Of a stretch of 64,000 nt of DNA, positions 47,264-55,808 are shown in pieces. Each line of letters begins with the position of its first letter. Positions within the stretch are counted from its first letter, which is position 1. Under the pieces are notes generated by a model. That model saw only the letters and a program-made list of their open reading frames with translations. It did no database searches and was not told the DNA's origin. Source of the DNA: Sphingobacterium sp. xlx-96 (GTDB taxonomy: Bacteria > Bacteroidota > Bacteroidia > Sphingobacteriales > Sphingobacteriaceae); assembly GCF_011007365.1 (NCBI RefSeq), contig NZ_WFKM01000002.1, positions 186,001 to 250,000 on the forward strand. Direction: 5' to 3'. A program made the translations under genes and the position numbers.

Positions 47264-48094
47264 TTACTTCTTATAGGTTAATATAGGGATTTTTCTAAAA
47301 AGAGGTACGGGCTGTATAGCTGAAGCATAAAATATTGAACTTAAATAATGTTTAGATCTATTAATGAAGAAAACAACCACAGAGGGTCTTATTTTTCGAA
47401 CCGCAATATCAATATCTTCAATTAAAGTGTTTGTGGGGTTTCTAAGAACATATTTAACCTTAACCACGATTCCTACTTTTTTAAGCAACCGAGCTTCTAA
47501 AATCGTAGTTTTTAGAAGAATCTTTAGAGGAGACACTATATGTAGTAATTTAATTTCGATATTAAGTGATTTCACAAATTCCAATATCTTTTTGATTTCT
47601 TTTTGATAATTAGCCATATCGGATGCATAACAAATGCTGTCTATGGTTTTTATCTTATAAGAACTAGGTACAGTAATTACAGGAATACGAGTTTTGGCAA
47701 TTAGTTTACTTGTTGATGTGCCGATTGTATTTTTAATCTTTCCTGCGCCTTGGGTGCTAATACACATACAGGTGCATTTATGCTTGGCCACACATTTTAA
47801 AATAGAGGTAACTATATTTGTGTTCATCTGAAGATCTATCTCAACATTGACAACTGGCGCTTCGATGCCACTAAAAATTCGATCCAATATCTTTTTTAAC
47901 TTAGCTAATATAAATTCCCTTCTAGTTTGATGATAATTTTCAAATCTTTGAGATCGCCAGCTTTTGGGCTTCGAAAGATGATACACGTGCACAATAATCA
48001 AAGTCGCACCTTTTAATTGTGAAAGTTTATAGGCAAAATGAATCGCTGAAGTAGAATTAGCCGAAAGATCTGTAGCTACCAGAATTTTTTCCAT
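47264..48094 (-). CDS. Universal stress protein, tandem UspA domains
   Basis: 276 aa. The first UspA domain (residues 1-143) starts KILVATDLSANSTSAIHFA; the ATP-binding-type glycine cluster near its end is only partly kept (TQGAGKIKNTIGTSTSKLI). A second, more diverged domain (about 150-276) begins IDSICYASDMANYQKEI. Cytoplasmic stress or energy-state protein; often controlled with CRP/FNR regulators under low oxygen. It lies 220 bp after a CRP-type regulator gene on the same strand. Confidence 0.88.
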   Translation of the reverse strand: MEKILVATDLSANSTSAIHFAYKLSQLKGATLIIVHVYHLSKPKSWRSQRFENYHQTRREFILAKLKKILDRIFSGIEAPVVNVEIDLQMNTNIVTSILKCVAKHKCTCMCISTQGAGKIKNTIGTSTSKLIAKTRIPVITVPSSYKIKTIDSICYASDMANYQKEIKKILEFVKSLNIEIKLLHIVSPLKILLKTTILEARLLKKVGIVVKVKYVLRNPTNTLIEDIDIAVRKIRPSVVVFFINRSKHYLSSIFYASAIQPVPLFRKIPILTYKK

Positions 48095-48114
48095 AAATCT
48101 TCGTCATTTTGCTT

Positions 48115-48145
48115 CAAAATTACTTGTTGAATATAGTTAACACAA
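48115..48145 (-). promoter_or_regulatory. Promoter of the universal stress protein gene
   Basis: Minus-strand -7 TAATTTTG (48122-48115) with TTG (48145-48143) 20 nt upstream, a good fit to the phylum's primary promoter. The start codon (48094) is close, so the 5' UTR would be short. Confidence 0.5.
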
Positions 48146-48194
48146 TGACGATTATCATTTAAAACACTGATCACTAGCGTGAAATGTGGTTCAC
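48144..48194. promoter_or_regulatory. Two dyad-symmetric possible operator sites
   Basis: AATGA-N6-TCATT (48144-48159) and GTGAA-N6-TTCAC (48179-48194) are both 16-bp dyads with 5-bp arms. Their centres are 35 bp apart, at and above the -33 region of the usp promoter. Length and symmetry suit a CRP/FNR dimer, such as the protein encoded at 48315. Confidence 0.45.
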
Positions 48195-48314
48195 ATTAAT
48201 TTTACAATATACACGTATTAAGAGAAACAATTAACACTTTACACAGATGTTTTTGGCGAGGGAACTATTAATTATAAATTATTAAAGAAGAGAATAGAGC
48301 TAAAAATTGGCTAT

Positions 48315-49361
48315 TTAACTTTTCATCTTTATTAATCCGTCTAGGTCAATAATCTGAATTTGACTTCCATTTCTTTCTATTAATCCTCTTTCTTTAAAAT
48401 CAGTAAGTATCCTACTAACGGTTTCTGTAGCAATACCTGCAAGGCCAGCAAGTTCATCCCTACAAATATCAATTTGATCTATTGGAATTGTATCCTTGTT
48501 TAACCTAACCAATACTTGGGCAAGTCTTTTTCTAACAGACTCATAAGCAAGCTCTATTAGTTGATCTTCTTTTTCGTGTAAGTTGGCAGACAATATTTTA
48601 ATGAAGTGTTGATTTAGTTCGACATGTTCATTTAATAAATCTATGATCGCACTTTTAGATATAAAATAGAGAGATGAGTTCTGCGTCGCTTCAGCACTTT
48701 CAGGCCAAGGCTCATCCAGCAATAAAGTATCTAAACCAATAAAACTTTTGGGTTTATACAAGCCTGTAATCATTTGTCGACCGTCAGCCGTTAACTTTAA
48801 TGTTTTAATACAACCTTCGACCAATAGGTAAAGCCACTGCGAATGATCGCTCTCATAATACAAAGTTTGTTTCTTCTTAACATGCCTTATTTTACATTGA
48901 GAAATAAGGTCTATCAACCTTTCCATGCCTTTACCCTTATGACGATGATTGCTATTGGATTCAATAATCGGCAATGATGCCCAACTATGATCCTTATTCT
49001 TGTTAATTCTTGCCTCAACAGCTCTAATAAGCTGATTACCATGAAATGGTTTGGTAACGAAATCGTCCGCCCCCCATGCTATCCCTTTTTTTATGATATC
49101 TGGCGTCGATTGGGAATTTAAAAACACAAAGGGAATTTTGCTAGTTAAAGGATTTTTTGATAACACAGATAGCACACCAAAACCATCTATGTTTGACAAG
49201 ACTGTATTGCATAATATTAAATTAGGAAGTTCACTTATTGCAAGGTTAATTCCCAAGTCGCTATTAAGTGCTATTGTTACCTGATATCCTGAATTTCTTA
49301 ATATATCAGAATATTTACCCAGTAACTCTGGATTATTTTCGATAATTAAAATACTTTTCAT
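48315..49361 (-). CDS. Degenerate receiver domain fused to a CRP/FNR-family regulator
   Basis: 348 aa. Residues 1-120 have a response-regulator receiver fold, but the phosphoacceptor Asp is Asn52 (LILCN52TVL) and the acidic pocket reads IENNPE; Lys104 (FVTK104PF) is kept. Residues 140-270 form a cNMP-binding-type domain without clear cAMP or Fe-S ligands. Residues 275-345 hold the FNR-type HTH (ELAGLAGIATETVSRILTDF). It probably responds to a ligand or partner rather than phosphorylation. A universal stress protein gene follows. Confidence 0.9.
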   Translation of the reverse strand: MKSILIIENNPELLGKYSDILRNSGYQVTIALNSDLGINLAISELPNLILCNTVLSNIDGFGVLSVLSKNPLTSKIPFVFLNSQSTPDIIKKGIAWGADDFVTKPFHGNQLIRAVEARINKNKDHSWASLPIIESNSNHRHKGKGMERLIDLISQCKIRHVKKKQTLYYESDHSQWLYLLVEGCIKTLKLTADGRQMITGLYKPKSFIGLDTLLLDEPWPESAEATQNSSLYFISKSAIIDLLNEHVELNQHFIKILSANLHEKEDQLIELAYESVRKRLAQVLVRLNKDTIPIDQIDICRDELAGLAGIATETVSRILTDFKERGLIERNGSQIQIIDLDGLIKMKS

Positions 49362-49573
49362 TTTGTTAATACCTATGGAATCCTATTTATAAATCTACTT
49401 CTAATTATATCTTACGGCAATTTTTTCTTAAAAAGTGTAGCGTTTCAGCGACAAAGCGAAATTAAAAACATGATCATCGTCACTATAAATCCTGATAAGC
49501 ATCATTTTATAAGCAAATCATTTGAAGGAAATTTAAATGAAAATTAATTAGGAACTTAAAATTGAAGAGAATT

Positions 49574-50008
49574 ATGAGCGCTATCAAACCAGGGATTGAT
49601 TTTTTTAAAATTAGTTTAAAAAACGAAAGTAATAGATCCGCCTTAAAATATTCGCAAAAGCATGCAGGCAGTATCGTAGAATCTATAATTAGAAAACAAG
49701 GCCATAACATAAGTAAACTCGCCAGATATATGAAAATTAGCAGGTGTACATTGTACAATTGGTTTGAGCATGATGTTTTACCTTTTGATATATTAGTTAG
49801 AATTGGATCTTACATTAATTATGATTTTTCTTCTGATTTCCCCGAGATTTTTTGTTCAAACACAGAAGCTAAATTAGAAAAGCACCCTTTACAAAACCAA
49901 TTTACAGAAAATGAAAAAATTGACTATTGGATAAGGAAATACATCCTTTTATTAGAAAAATACAACGAGTGTCTAATAAGTCAAAACCATTATCACGAAC
50001 CTAAATAA
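49574..50008 (+). CDS. Small DNA-binding (HTH) protein at the head of the polysaccharide locus
   Basis: About 144 aa from the ATG at 49574. Residues about 36-75 form a helix-turn-helix (ISKLARYMKISRCTLYNWFE) of the XRE type; the C-terminus looks like a short coiled helix. It comes 600 bp before the wza-like gene and on the same strand, so it may regulate the locus. No family name is certain. Confidence 0.75.
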   Translation: MSAIKPGIDFFKISLKNESNRSALKYSQKHAGSIVESIIRKQGHNISKLARYMKISRCTLYNWFEHDVLPFDILVRIGSYINYDFSSDFPEIFCSNTEAKLEKHPLQNQFTENEKIDYWIRKYILLLEKYNECLISQNHYHEPK

Positions 50009-50621
50009 ATTTTGCTTCAACATCTTCTTTAAAAGATATTTCCTGTTTCTTTTAAAATTGGATTCCTATATCTAATTCATACGAATAAAACCACTAAGAC
50101 TTCGTATTTATGGTCTTTTGAAGATTATAACTTGATTTGTGTCAGTCTTTATATAGCTCGCATAGAGGCTGCACAATACTTATCCCTTCCTCCACGCTCC
50201 CTTCTATATGCATTCCTTTCTAAAAGCGTTTACTTGATGGATAAGTTTATGGTCTCTATTGAGGATCGGCCAGCTTGCAGATCATGAATGTTTTATTCTG
50301 ATTATCCATCGTTTAAAGCTCTAAAAAAATCAAATATTTAGACCGAGAGATTCAAATCTGCTGTTTTACAATTTTTCTCAGATTGATATACAACAAAAAA
50401 TATTTTTATTGTAAAATCAATACAATCAATAATTGTACATACAATACTGCACTTTTTTTACAAGACTTGTTGAATCTGTTAAATAAAACTGTAATTTTTT
50501 GTAAAGTATGTATGCCATTTATACACTTTAAATACAAAGTGATTTGCCCTAGAAATTTTTGACAGTTTTATATCTAACTTAGTTGTAAAGAAGTTTTTCA
50601 CATTTTTAGACACAAAAAATC
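50009..50621 (+). other. 613-bp non-coding leader before the polysaccharide genes
   Basis: Very AT-rich, no ORF, no tRNA. Inverted repeats include CACTTT (50524-50529) with AAAGTG (50536-50541). It must contain the promoter of the locus, but no clear TAnnTTTG box was seen. Its length suggests a long untranslated leader. Confidence 0.5.
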
Positions 50622-51380
50622 ATGAAAACAAAACACCTACTAATTATTATATATATGCTTATTTTTTGCTCATGTGCGCAAAAAAGAGATTTGGCTTATT
50701 TTAGCAATTTGGCACAACAAAGGGCTGAAGAAACAATACAAGACCAGCCAATAAAAATACAACAAAATGACCTTTTACGGATAAATATAAATAGTCTTAA
50801 CCCAGAGTCAAACACGCTATTTACGGTCAACCGTCAAAATGCTGCCACAGGTAGTTATGAAGGGCCAACAGGTTATAGAGTAGCTAAAGACGGAATGATC
50901 ACTCTTCCAGTGATAGGCAATATTAAAATGGAGGGGCTCACTATTACACAAGCTCAAGATGCACTAACAGAAAAATTAACTAAATATGTTAAAGAGCCGA
51001 TAGTCGAGGTGCAGCTTTTAAATTTTAAAATTACTGTAATCGGAGAAGTAAACAAACCTTCCAGTTTTACGATACCTGGCGACCATATTAATTTATTAGA
51101 AGCGCTTGGTATGGCCGGCGATATGACAGTGTATGGTAAACGAGAAAACGTTTTAATTATCAGGGAACAAAATGGAAAAAGAACAATGAAAAGGTTGGAT
51201 TTAAACCAACAAAACGTTCTTAATGATCCCTTTTTTAATCTGATGCAAAATGATATAGTTTACGTTGAGCCAGATAAATCTAAAGCAATAGAGTATAGCC
51301 CAAGCACTAGAATTATGCCTATTGTGATAGCATCAATTTCAGCGGTTGCTGTACTCATATCAGCTATTTTAAGAAATTAG
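50622..51380 (+). CDS. Wza-like polysaccharide export lipoprotein
   Basis: 252 aa lipoprotein, lipobox ending at Cys18 (IFCSC). A poly_export domain (residues 45-135) with NPESNTLFTV and YRVAKDGMITLPVIG is followed by an SLBB domain (KITVIGEVNKPSSFTIPG) and a C-terminal transmembrane helix. It forms the outer-membrane channel for the polysaccharide, working with Wzc, encoded 19 nt later. Short in comparison with E. coli Wza (379 aa) but usual for Bacteroidota. Confidence 0.93.
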   Translation: MKTKHLLIIIYMLIFCSCAQKRDLAYFSNLAQQRAEETIQDQPIKIQQNDLLRININSLNPESNTLFTVNRQNAATGSYEGPTGYRVAKDGMITLPVIGNIKMEGLTITQAQDALTEKLTKYVKEPIVEVQLLNFKITVIGEVNKPSSFTIPGDHINLLEALGMAGDMTVYGKRENVLIIREQNGKRTMKRLDLNQQNVLNDPFFNLMQNDIVYVEPDKSKAIEYSPSTRIMPIVIASISAVAVLISAILRN

Positions 51381-51399
51381 TCATTTAAAGAATAAGATT

Positions 51400-53688
51400 A
51401 TGTTTGCGGAAAAGAACTTGAACAGGCCTAATGATTTTGCAGAAGTCTTAAAAAGAATTATCAAGAGCTGGCCTTATATATTAACGAGTATTATAGTGGC
51501 TATGGCCTTAGTTTATGGCTATTTATCTCTAACACCACCTGTGTATAGGATCAGTAGTACATTATTAATACAGGATGATAAAGAAGGTGCAGCAATCTCT
51601 AACAGCACAGCCTTTAGCGATTTGAACATGTTCCAAACTGTTAAAACAGTTGATAATGAAATGGAGATTCTGCGATCTAAAGATTTAATTAATAAAGTTC
51701 TTCAAGATCTCCATATGGAGACCTCTTACTTTCAAAAATCAGGTTTAAAAACTAAAGAATTGTATGGCAACACATTGCCTATAAAAATAGAAGTTGAAGA
51801 GTTAAACAGCGGAGCTTATTCTAGAAAAATAAATATTACGTCTATAAATGATAGCTTATTTAACTTTACCGATAGTACTGTTAATTTGATAGTCCCCTAT
51901 GACAAACTTATTAAAAATAAAAACTATGCAATACGTGTAAATAAGGGACCTGCTTTTAAAAGTGAGTATGGAAAAATAGACATTCAGTTTAAAGACCTGT
52001 ATAGACTTACTGAATCATATAACTTAGGGAGGTTAAAAATAAATCCTATAGTTAAGGATGCGAATACTATTGTAATTAGTTTGAACGATAACATTCCAGA
52101 AAGGGGATTAGATATTTTGAATAATCTTATCAGAAACTATAATATTAACGATGTAAACAATAAAAATGTAATCGCGGAAAACACGATTAAGTTTATAGAT
52201 AACAGATTGAAATATTTGATAAGTGATCTGACAGGAGCAGAACAAGACGTTGAGAACTTTAAACAAAAATATCAGGTAACAAACCTAGATATTGATGCAC
52301 AATTAAATGCGACAAGATCAGGCGAATACAATCAGTTATTAGCGGAGTCAACTACGCAGCTTAACCTGGTTAAGTCTATGGAAGGCTATTTTTTAAATAA
52401 GGAATCACAGAGCAGTTTAGCACCTAGCGCAATGGGCATTCAAGATCCGATACTGAATAGTATGATCGTGAAATTTAATGACCTTCAGCAAGAAAAAAAT
52501 AGAATGCTACGTACGGCTAATGCCGAAAATCCACTTGTTTTGAATTTGGATAATCAATTGTCCAGTTTGAAAAGCAACATTTTGGAAAACCTAAATTCAA
52601 TAAAAAATGGATTTAATATTGAGAAAAGTAATTTACAAAAAAATTATGCACAGTACTATAGCAAAAGTAAATCTGTCCCTACAATTGAAAGAGGACTTTT
52701 AGAAAGAAGTAGGGAGCAAACCGTAAAGACGGGGCTGTATCAGTACTTAGTGCAAAAACGCGAAGAAACAGCATTGTCATTATCTACTACAGTACCGACT
52801 TCACAAGTTATTGACAAACCTGCTTACAATACAACACCGATTTCGCCAAAGTCAGACATGCTTTACTTATGTGGTTTCATATTGGGATGTGTCGTACCTG
52901 CTGGTTTTATTTATGCAAAAGGATTTTTAAACAATAAAGTTACGGATAGCAGATCAATTGAACTAACAGGCGTAAAATTGCTTGGTGAGCTATCGCACAA
53001 TCTGGATAAAAGTACCGATGTGTTTCGAGCAGACCAGCGTTCGACTATCTCAGAGTTATTTCGCTATATACGTATGAATTTAGGATTTATGCTAAACCAA
53101 GTTCATAAAGTAATATTAGTGACCTCAAGTATGAAAGGTGAAGGAAAAACTTTCTTTAGCATTAATCTGGCCAATACATTGGGTATGCTCAATAAAAAGG
53201 TTTGTATCGTAGAATTTGATTTGAGAAGACCGGCCTTGTTAAAAAAATTAAACTTGACATCAACGCTGGGTGTTACAGATTATCTGGATAATGACTATAT
53301 TTCTGTCGATGATATTATCCAACCTAGCCTAGTGTCTGATAATGTCAGTGTAATCGGTTGTTCTGAAATTCCAGAAAATCCTGCAGAATTAATATTGAAC
53401 CCAAAAGTAGACGTCCTTCTGGAAGAGCTAAGAAAACGATTTGACTATATTATCGTAGATACATCGCCTGTCGGGCAGGTTGCAGATGCGTTTAGTTTGA
53501 CACCTTTTGTAGATGTGAGTATATATCTCGTAAGATACAACTATACAAACAATTATCATTTGACTATTCTTAAAGATATTTACGACGAAAATAAGCTTAA
53601 AAACCTAATGGTCGTATTTAATGATGCGAAAAGAGAAAGGTATCATAAATACGGTTATGGTGGCTATGGATATGATATGGCAAACTAA
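51400..53688 (+). CDS. Wzc-like polysaccharide copolymerase / tyrosine autokinase
   Basis: 762 aa. N-terminal Wzz domain with a first transmembrane helix (about 24-46), a long periplasmic coiled region, a second transmembrane helix (about 487-508) and a cytoplasmic BY-kinase domain: Walker A SSMKGEGKTFFS, Walker A' VEFDLRRP, Walker B IIVDTSPVG. The tyrosine-rich tail (YHKYGYGGYGYDMAN) is the usual autophosphorylation cluster. It controls chain length and export together with the Wza-like protein. Confidence 0.94.
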   Translation: MFAEKNLNRPNDFAEVLKRIIKSWPYILTSIIVAMALVYGYLSLTPPVYRISSTLLIQDDKEGAAISNSTAFSDLNMFQTVKTVDNEMEILRSKDLINKVLQDLHMETSYFQKSGLKTKELYGNTLPIKIEVEELNSGAYSRKINITSINDSLFNFTDSTVNLIVPYDKLIKNKNYAIRVNKGPAFKSEYGKIDIQFKDLYRLTESYNLGRLKINPIVKDANTIVISLNDNIPERGLDILNNLIRNYNINDVNNKNVIAENTIKFIDNRLKYLISDLTGAEQDVENFKQKYQVTNLDIDAQLNATRSGEYNQLLAESTTQLNLVKSMEGYFLNKESQSSLAPSAMGIQDPILNSMIVKFNDLQQEKNRMLRTANAENPLVLNLDNQLSSLKSNILENLNSIKNGFNIEKSNLQKNYAQYYSKSKSVPTIERGLLERSREQTVKTGLYQYLVQKREETALSLSTTVPTSQVIDKPAYNTTPISPKSDMLYLCGFILGCVVPAGFIYAKGFLNNKVTDSRSIELTGVKLLGELSHNLDKSTDVFRADQRSTISELFRYIRMNLGFMLNQVHKVILVTSSMKGEGKTFFSINLANTLGMLNKKVCIVEFDLRRPALLKKLNLTSTLGVTDYLDNDYISVDDIIQPSLVSDNVSVIGCSEIPENPAELILNPKVDVLLEELRKRFDYIIVDTSPVGQVADAFSLTPFVDVSIYLVRYNYTNNYHLTILKDIYDENKLKNLMVVFNDAKRERYHKYGYGGYGYDMAN

Positions 53689-53840
53689 TAAATCTAATAA
53701 CTGATTATTATATAATATAGTAAAACGCATAGAATAAATAATAGACTATCTGCAGTAATGAAATAAGCCCTCTGCAAATATTTAAATAGCCGTTTCCAAT
53801 TTATTTTTTTCTCTAATTACTTTTCAAAATTTACCCACAC

Positions 53841-53944
53841 ATCACTGTAAGTGATATGGCGAAGCCCTGTTGTGTAATGTAGCGGGTATAAACCTACACA
53901 ACGCCCTAAAAATTTGAATAGGGCTAAAAAAAATGACATTTTTT
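53841..53944 (+). promoter_or_regulatory. Structured leader with competing hairpins before upxY
   Basis: GTTGTGTA (53869-53876) pairs with TACACAAC (53895-53902), and an alternative stem TGTAG (53878-53882) / CTACA (53894-53898) overlaps it. AGCCCT (53863-53868) and GCCCT (53903-53907) compete for the same AGGGC(T) (53920-53925). AAAAAAT/ATTTTTT (53928-53944) follows, ending in Ts. This looks like an attenuator or antitermination target. Confidence 0.5.
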
Positions 53945-53967
53945 AATTCCTCTTAAAGAATTTAGTT

Positions 53968-54522
53968 ATGGAAATTGGATTGAATTACAAAAGAAATCTT
54001 AAAAAAAACTGGTTGGTTATTTATGTGCGTCCACGTTGGGAAAAAAAAGTAGACAGACTATTACAAGATCAGGGAATTGAAACTTTCTGTCCGCTAAAAA
54101 CTACGGAAAACCAATGGGCAGATAGAAAAAAGAAAGTAAGTGTTCCTCTTTTTACAGGCTATGTTTTTGTTAGAATAGATGATAGAGACCTTACTAAAGT
54201 CAGATATACGCTTGGTGTTGTTAACTACATTTATTTCATGGGGAAACCAGCTATTATCAAAGACGCCGCTATTGAACAGCTTAAGGAAATGGTGAAAACC
54301 TATAATAACCTTGAGATAATTAATATTAATGATCTCTCCGCCGGAGATAGGGTAAGAATTAGAAGTGGTTTATTCTATAATCAGGAAGGACAAATTATCA
54401 AAATACAGGGTAAAACTGTTCTGATGTCCCTCGATCATATAGACTGCGCCTTAGTAACCCGGGTTGAAATTAATCAACTGATTAAAGCTAAACCTTTAAA
54501 TAACGCATTATGTACGCGATAG
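53968..54522 (+). CDS. UpxY-type NusG-like transcription antiterminator
   Basis: 184 aa. The N-terminal NGN domain (WLVIYVRPRWEKKVDRLLQD, then PLFTGYVFVRIDD) and a C-terminal KOW-like segment (GLFYNQEGQIIKIQGKTVL) mark a NusG paralogue. UpxY proteins of Bacteroides let RNA polymerase read through the leader of a capsule operon. Here the gene sits after wza and wzc and right behind a structured leader. It overlaps the next gene by 13 nt. Confidence 0.9.
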   Translation: MEIGLNYKRNLKKNWLVIYVRPRWEKKVDRLLQDQGIETFCPLKTTENQWADRKKKVSVPLFTGYVFVRIDDRDLTKVRYTLGVVNYIYFMGKPAIIKDAAIEQLKEMVKTYNNLEIININDLSAGDRVRIRSGLFYNQEGQIIKIQGKTVLMSLDHIDCALVTRVEINQLIKAKPLNNALCTR

Positions 54523-55805
54523 CACCTGTAAGAATAGCCATAATTGGCCTTGGGTATGTTGGACTTCCCCTCGCAGTAGAATTTGCTAAGAAGCATAAAG
54601 TTATTGGTTTTGATATTCTTCAACAAAGAGTAGACGAACTTAAAAATGGGAAGGATAATACATTAGAAGTTTGTGAAGAAGAACTTAAGAATGTACTTAC
54701 CTTAGATCATTCAACTCCATACGGATTGTATTGCACAAGCGAGATAGATAAACTAGAATCTTGTACAGTTTTTATCATTACCGTACCTACACCTGTTGAT
54801 AAAAATAACCGACCGGATTTAAATCCGTTGATTAAGGCCAGCTTAACGGTAGGAAAAGTATTAAAAAGGGGGGATATAGTGATTTACGAGTCTACTGTAT
54901 ACCCTGGGGTAACAGAGGATGAATGTGTTCCTGTATTGGCAAAGACTTCGGGGCTCAGATATAATATTGACTTTTTTGCCGGATACTCTCCGGAACGTAT
55001 CAACCCAGGAGATAAAAATCATACCGTAGCCAATATTCTTAAAATAACTTCTGGCTCCACCCCGGAAACTGCGGAAATTGTAGATCAATTGTATCGCACA
55101 GTTATTCATGCTGGCACCCATAAAGCTTCCTCTATTAAGGTGGCAGAAGCGGCAAAGATTATAGAAAATGCACAAAGAGACATCAATATAGCCTTTGTTA
55201 ATGAATTGGCAATGATATTTAACAGACTTGGGATAGATACCACCGAAGTGCTTACTGCTGCTGGTACAAAATGGAATTTTCTGAATTTCAGACCCGGTTT
55301 AGTGGGAGGACATTGTATAGGGGTGGATCCATATTACCTTGCACAGAAAGCTCAGGAAGTTGGCTATCATCCTGAAATTATTCTGGCTGGTCGTCGTGTA
55401 AACGATGGAATGGGGGCTTATGTAGCGGATCAGCTTATTAAACAAATGATCTATAACGGCACGCACATTATAGATGCAGAAGTGCTGGTTTTAGGATTTA
55501 CCTTTAAGGAAAATTGCCCCGATGTAAGAAACACGAAAGTGATCGACATCATCAGGAGGTTAGAAGAATATAAAGTAAAGGTCTGCATTCATGATCCCTG
55601 GGCCAATTCAGATCAGGTTAAAAAGGAGTATGGCGTAATTTGTCAGAATGGAGAATCGAAAAAGAGACAGTACGATGCAATTTTAATTGCCGTTGCCCAT
55701 AAGGAGTTCAAAGACCTCGACCTTACAAAGCTCTGCAAAGAAAATACAGTCGTTTACGACATCAAGTCCATCTTGCCAAATACAATGGTCAGCGCACGCT
55801 TATAA
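54510..55805 (+). CDS. Nucleotide-sugar 6-dehydrogenase (UDP-HexNAc type, TviB/WbpO-like)
   Basis: 431 aa. NAD-binding IGLGYVGLPLAVEFAKK, the middle-domain motif STVYPGVTEDECVP, the active-site GGHCIGVDPYYL with the catalytic Cys, and ILAGRRVNDGMGAYV, which is typical of the TviB/WbpO clade. It oxidises a UDP-N-acetylhexosamine to the uronic acid, a building block for this polysaccharide. UDP-GlcNAc or UDP-GalNAc as substrate cannot be separated by reading. Confidence 0.93.
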   Translation: MYAIAPVRIAIIGLGYVGLPLAVEFAKKHKVIGFDILQQRVDELKNGKDNTLEVCEEELKNVLTLDHSTPYGLYCTSEIDKLESCTVFIITVPTPVDKNNRPDLNPLIKASLTVGKVLKRGDIVIYESTVYPGVTEDECVPVLAKTSGLRYNIDFFAGYSPERINPGDKNHTVANILKITSGSTPETAEIVDQLYRTVIHAGTHKASSIKVAEAAKIIENAQRDINIAFVNELAMIFNRLGIDTTEVLTAAGTKWNFLNFRPGLVGGHCIGVDPYYLAQKAQEVGYHPEIILAGRRVNDGMGAYVADQLIKQMIYNGTHIIDAEVLVLGFTFKENCPDVRNTKVIDIIRRLEEYKVKVCIHDPWANSDQVKKEYGVICQNGESKKRQYDAILIAVAHKEFKDLDLTKLCKENTVVYDIKSILPNTMVSARL

Positions 55806-55808
55806 CAA

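Noticed and set aside
53903-53925. Simple rho-independent terminator before upxY
   Set aside because: The stem is followed by an A-run, not a T-run, on the plus strand, so it was described as part of a competing-hairpin leader instead.
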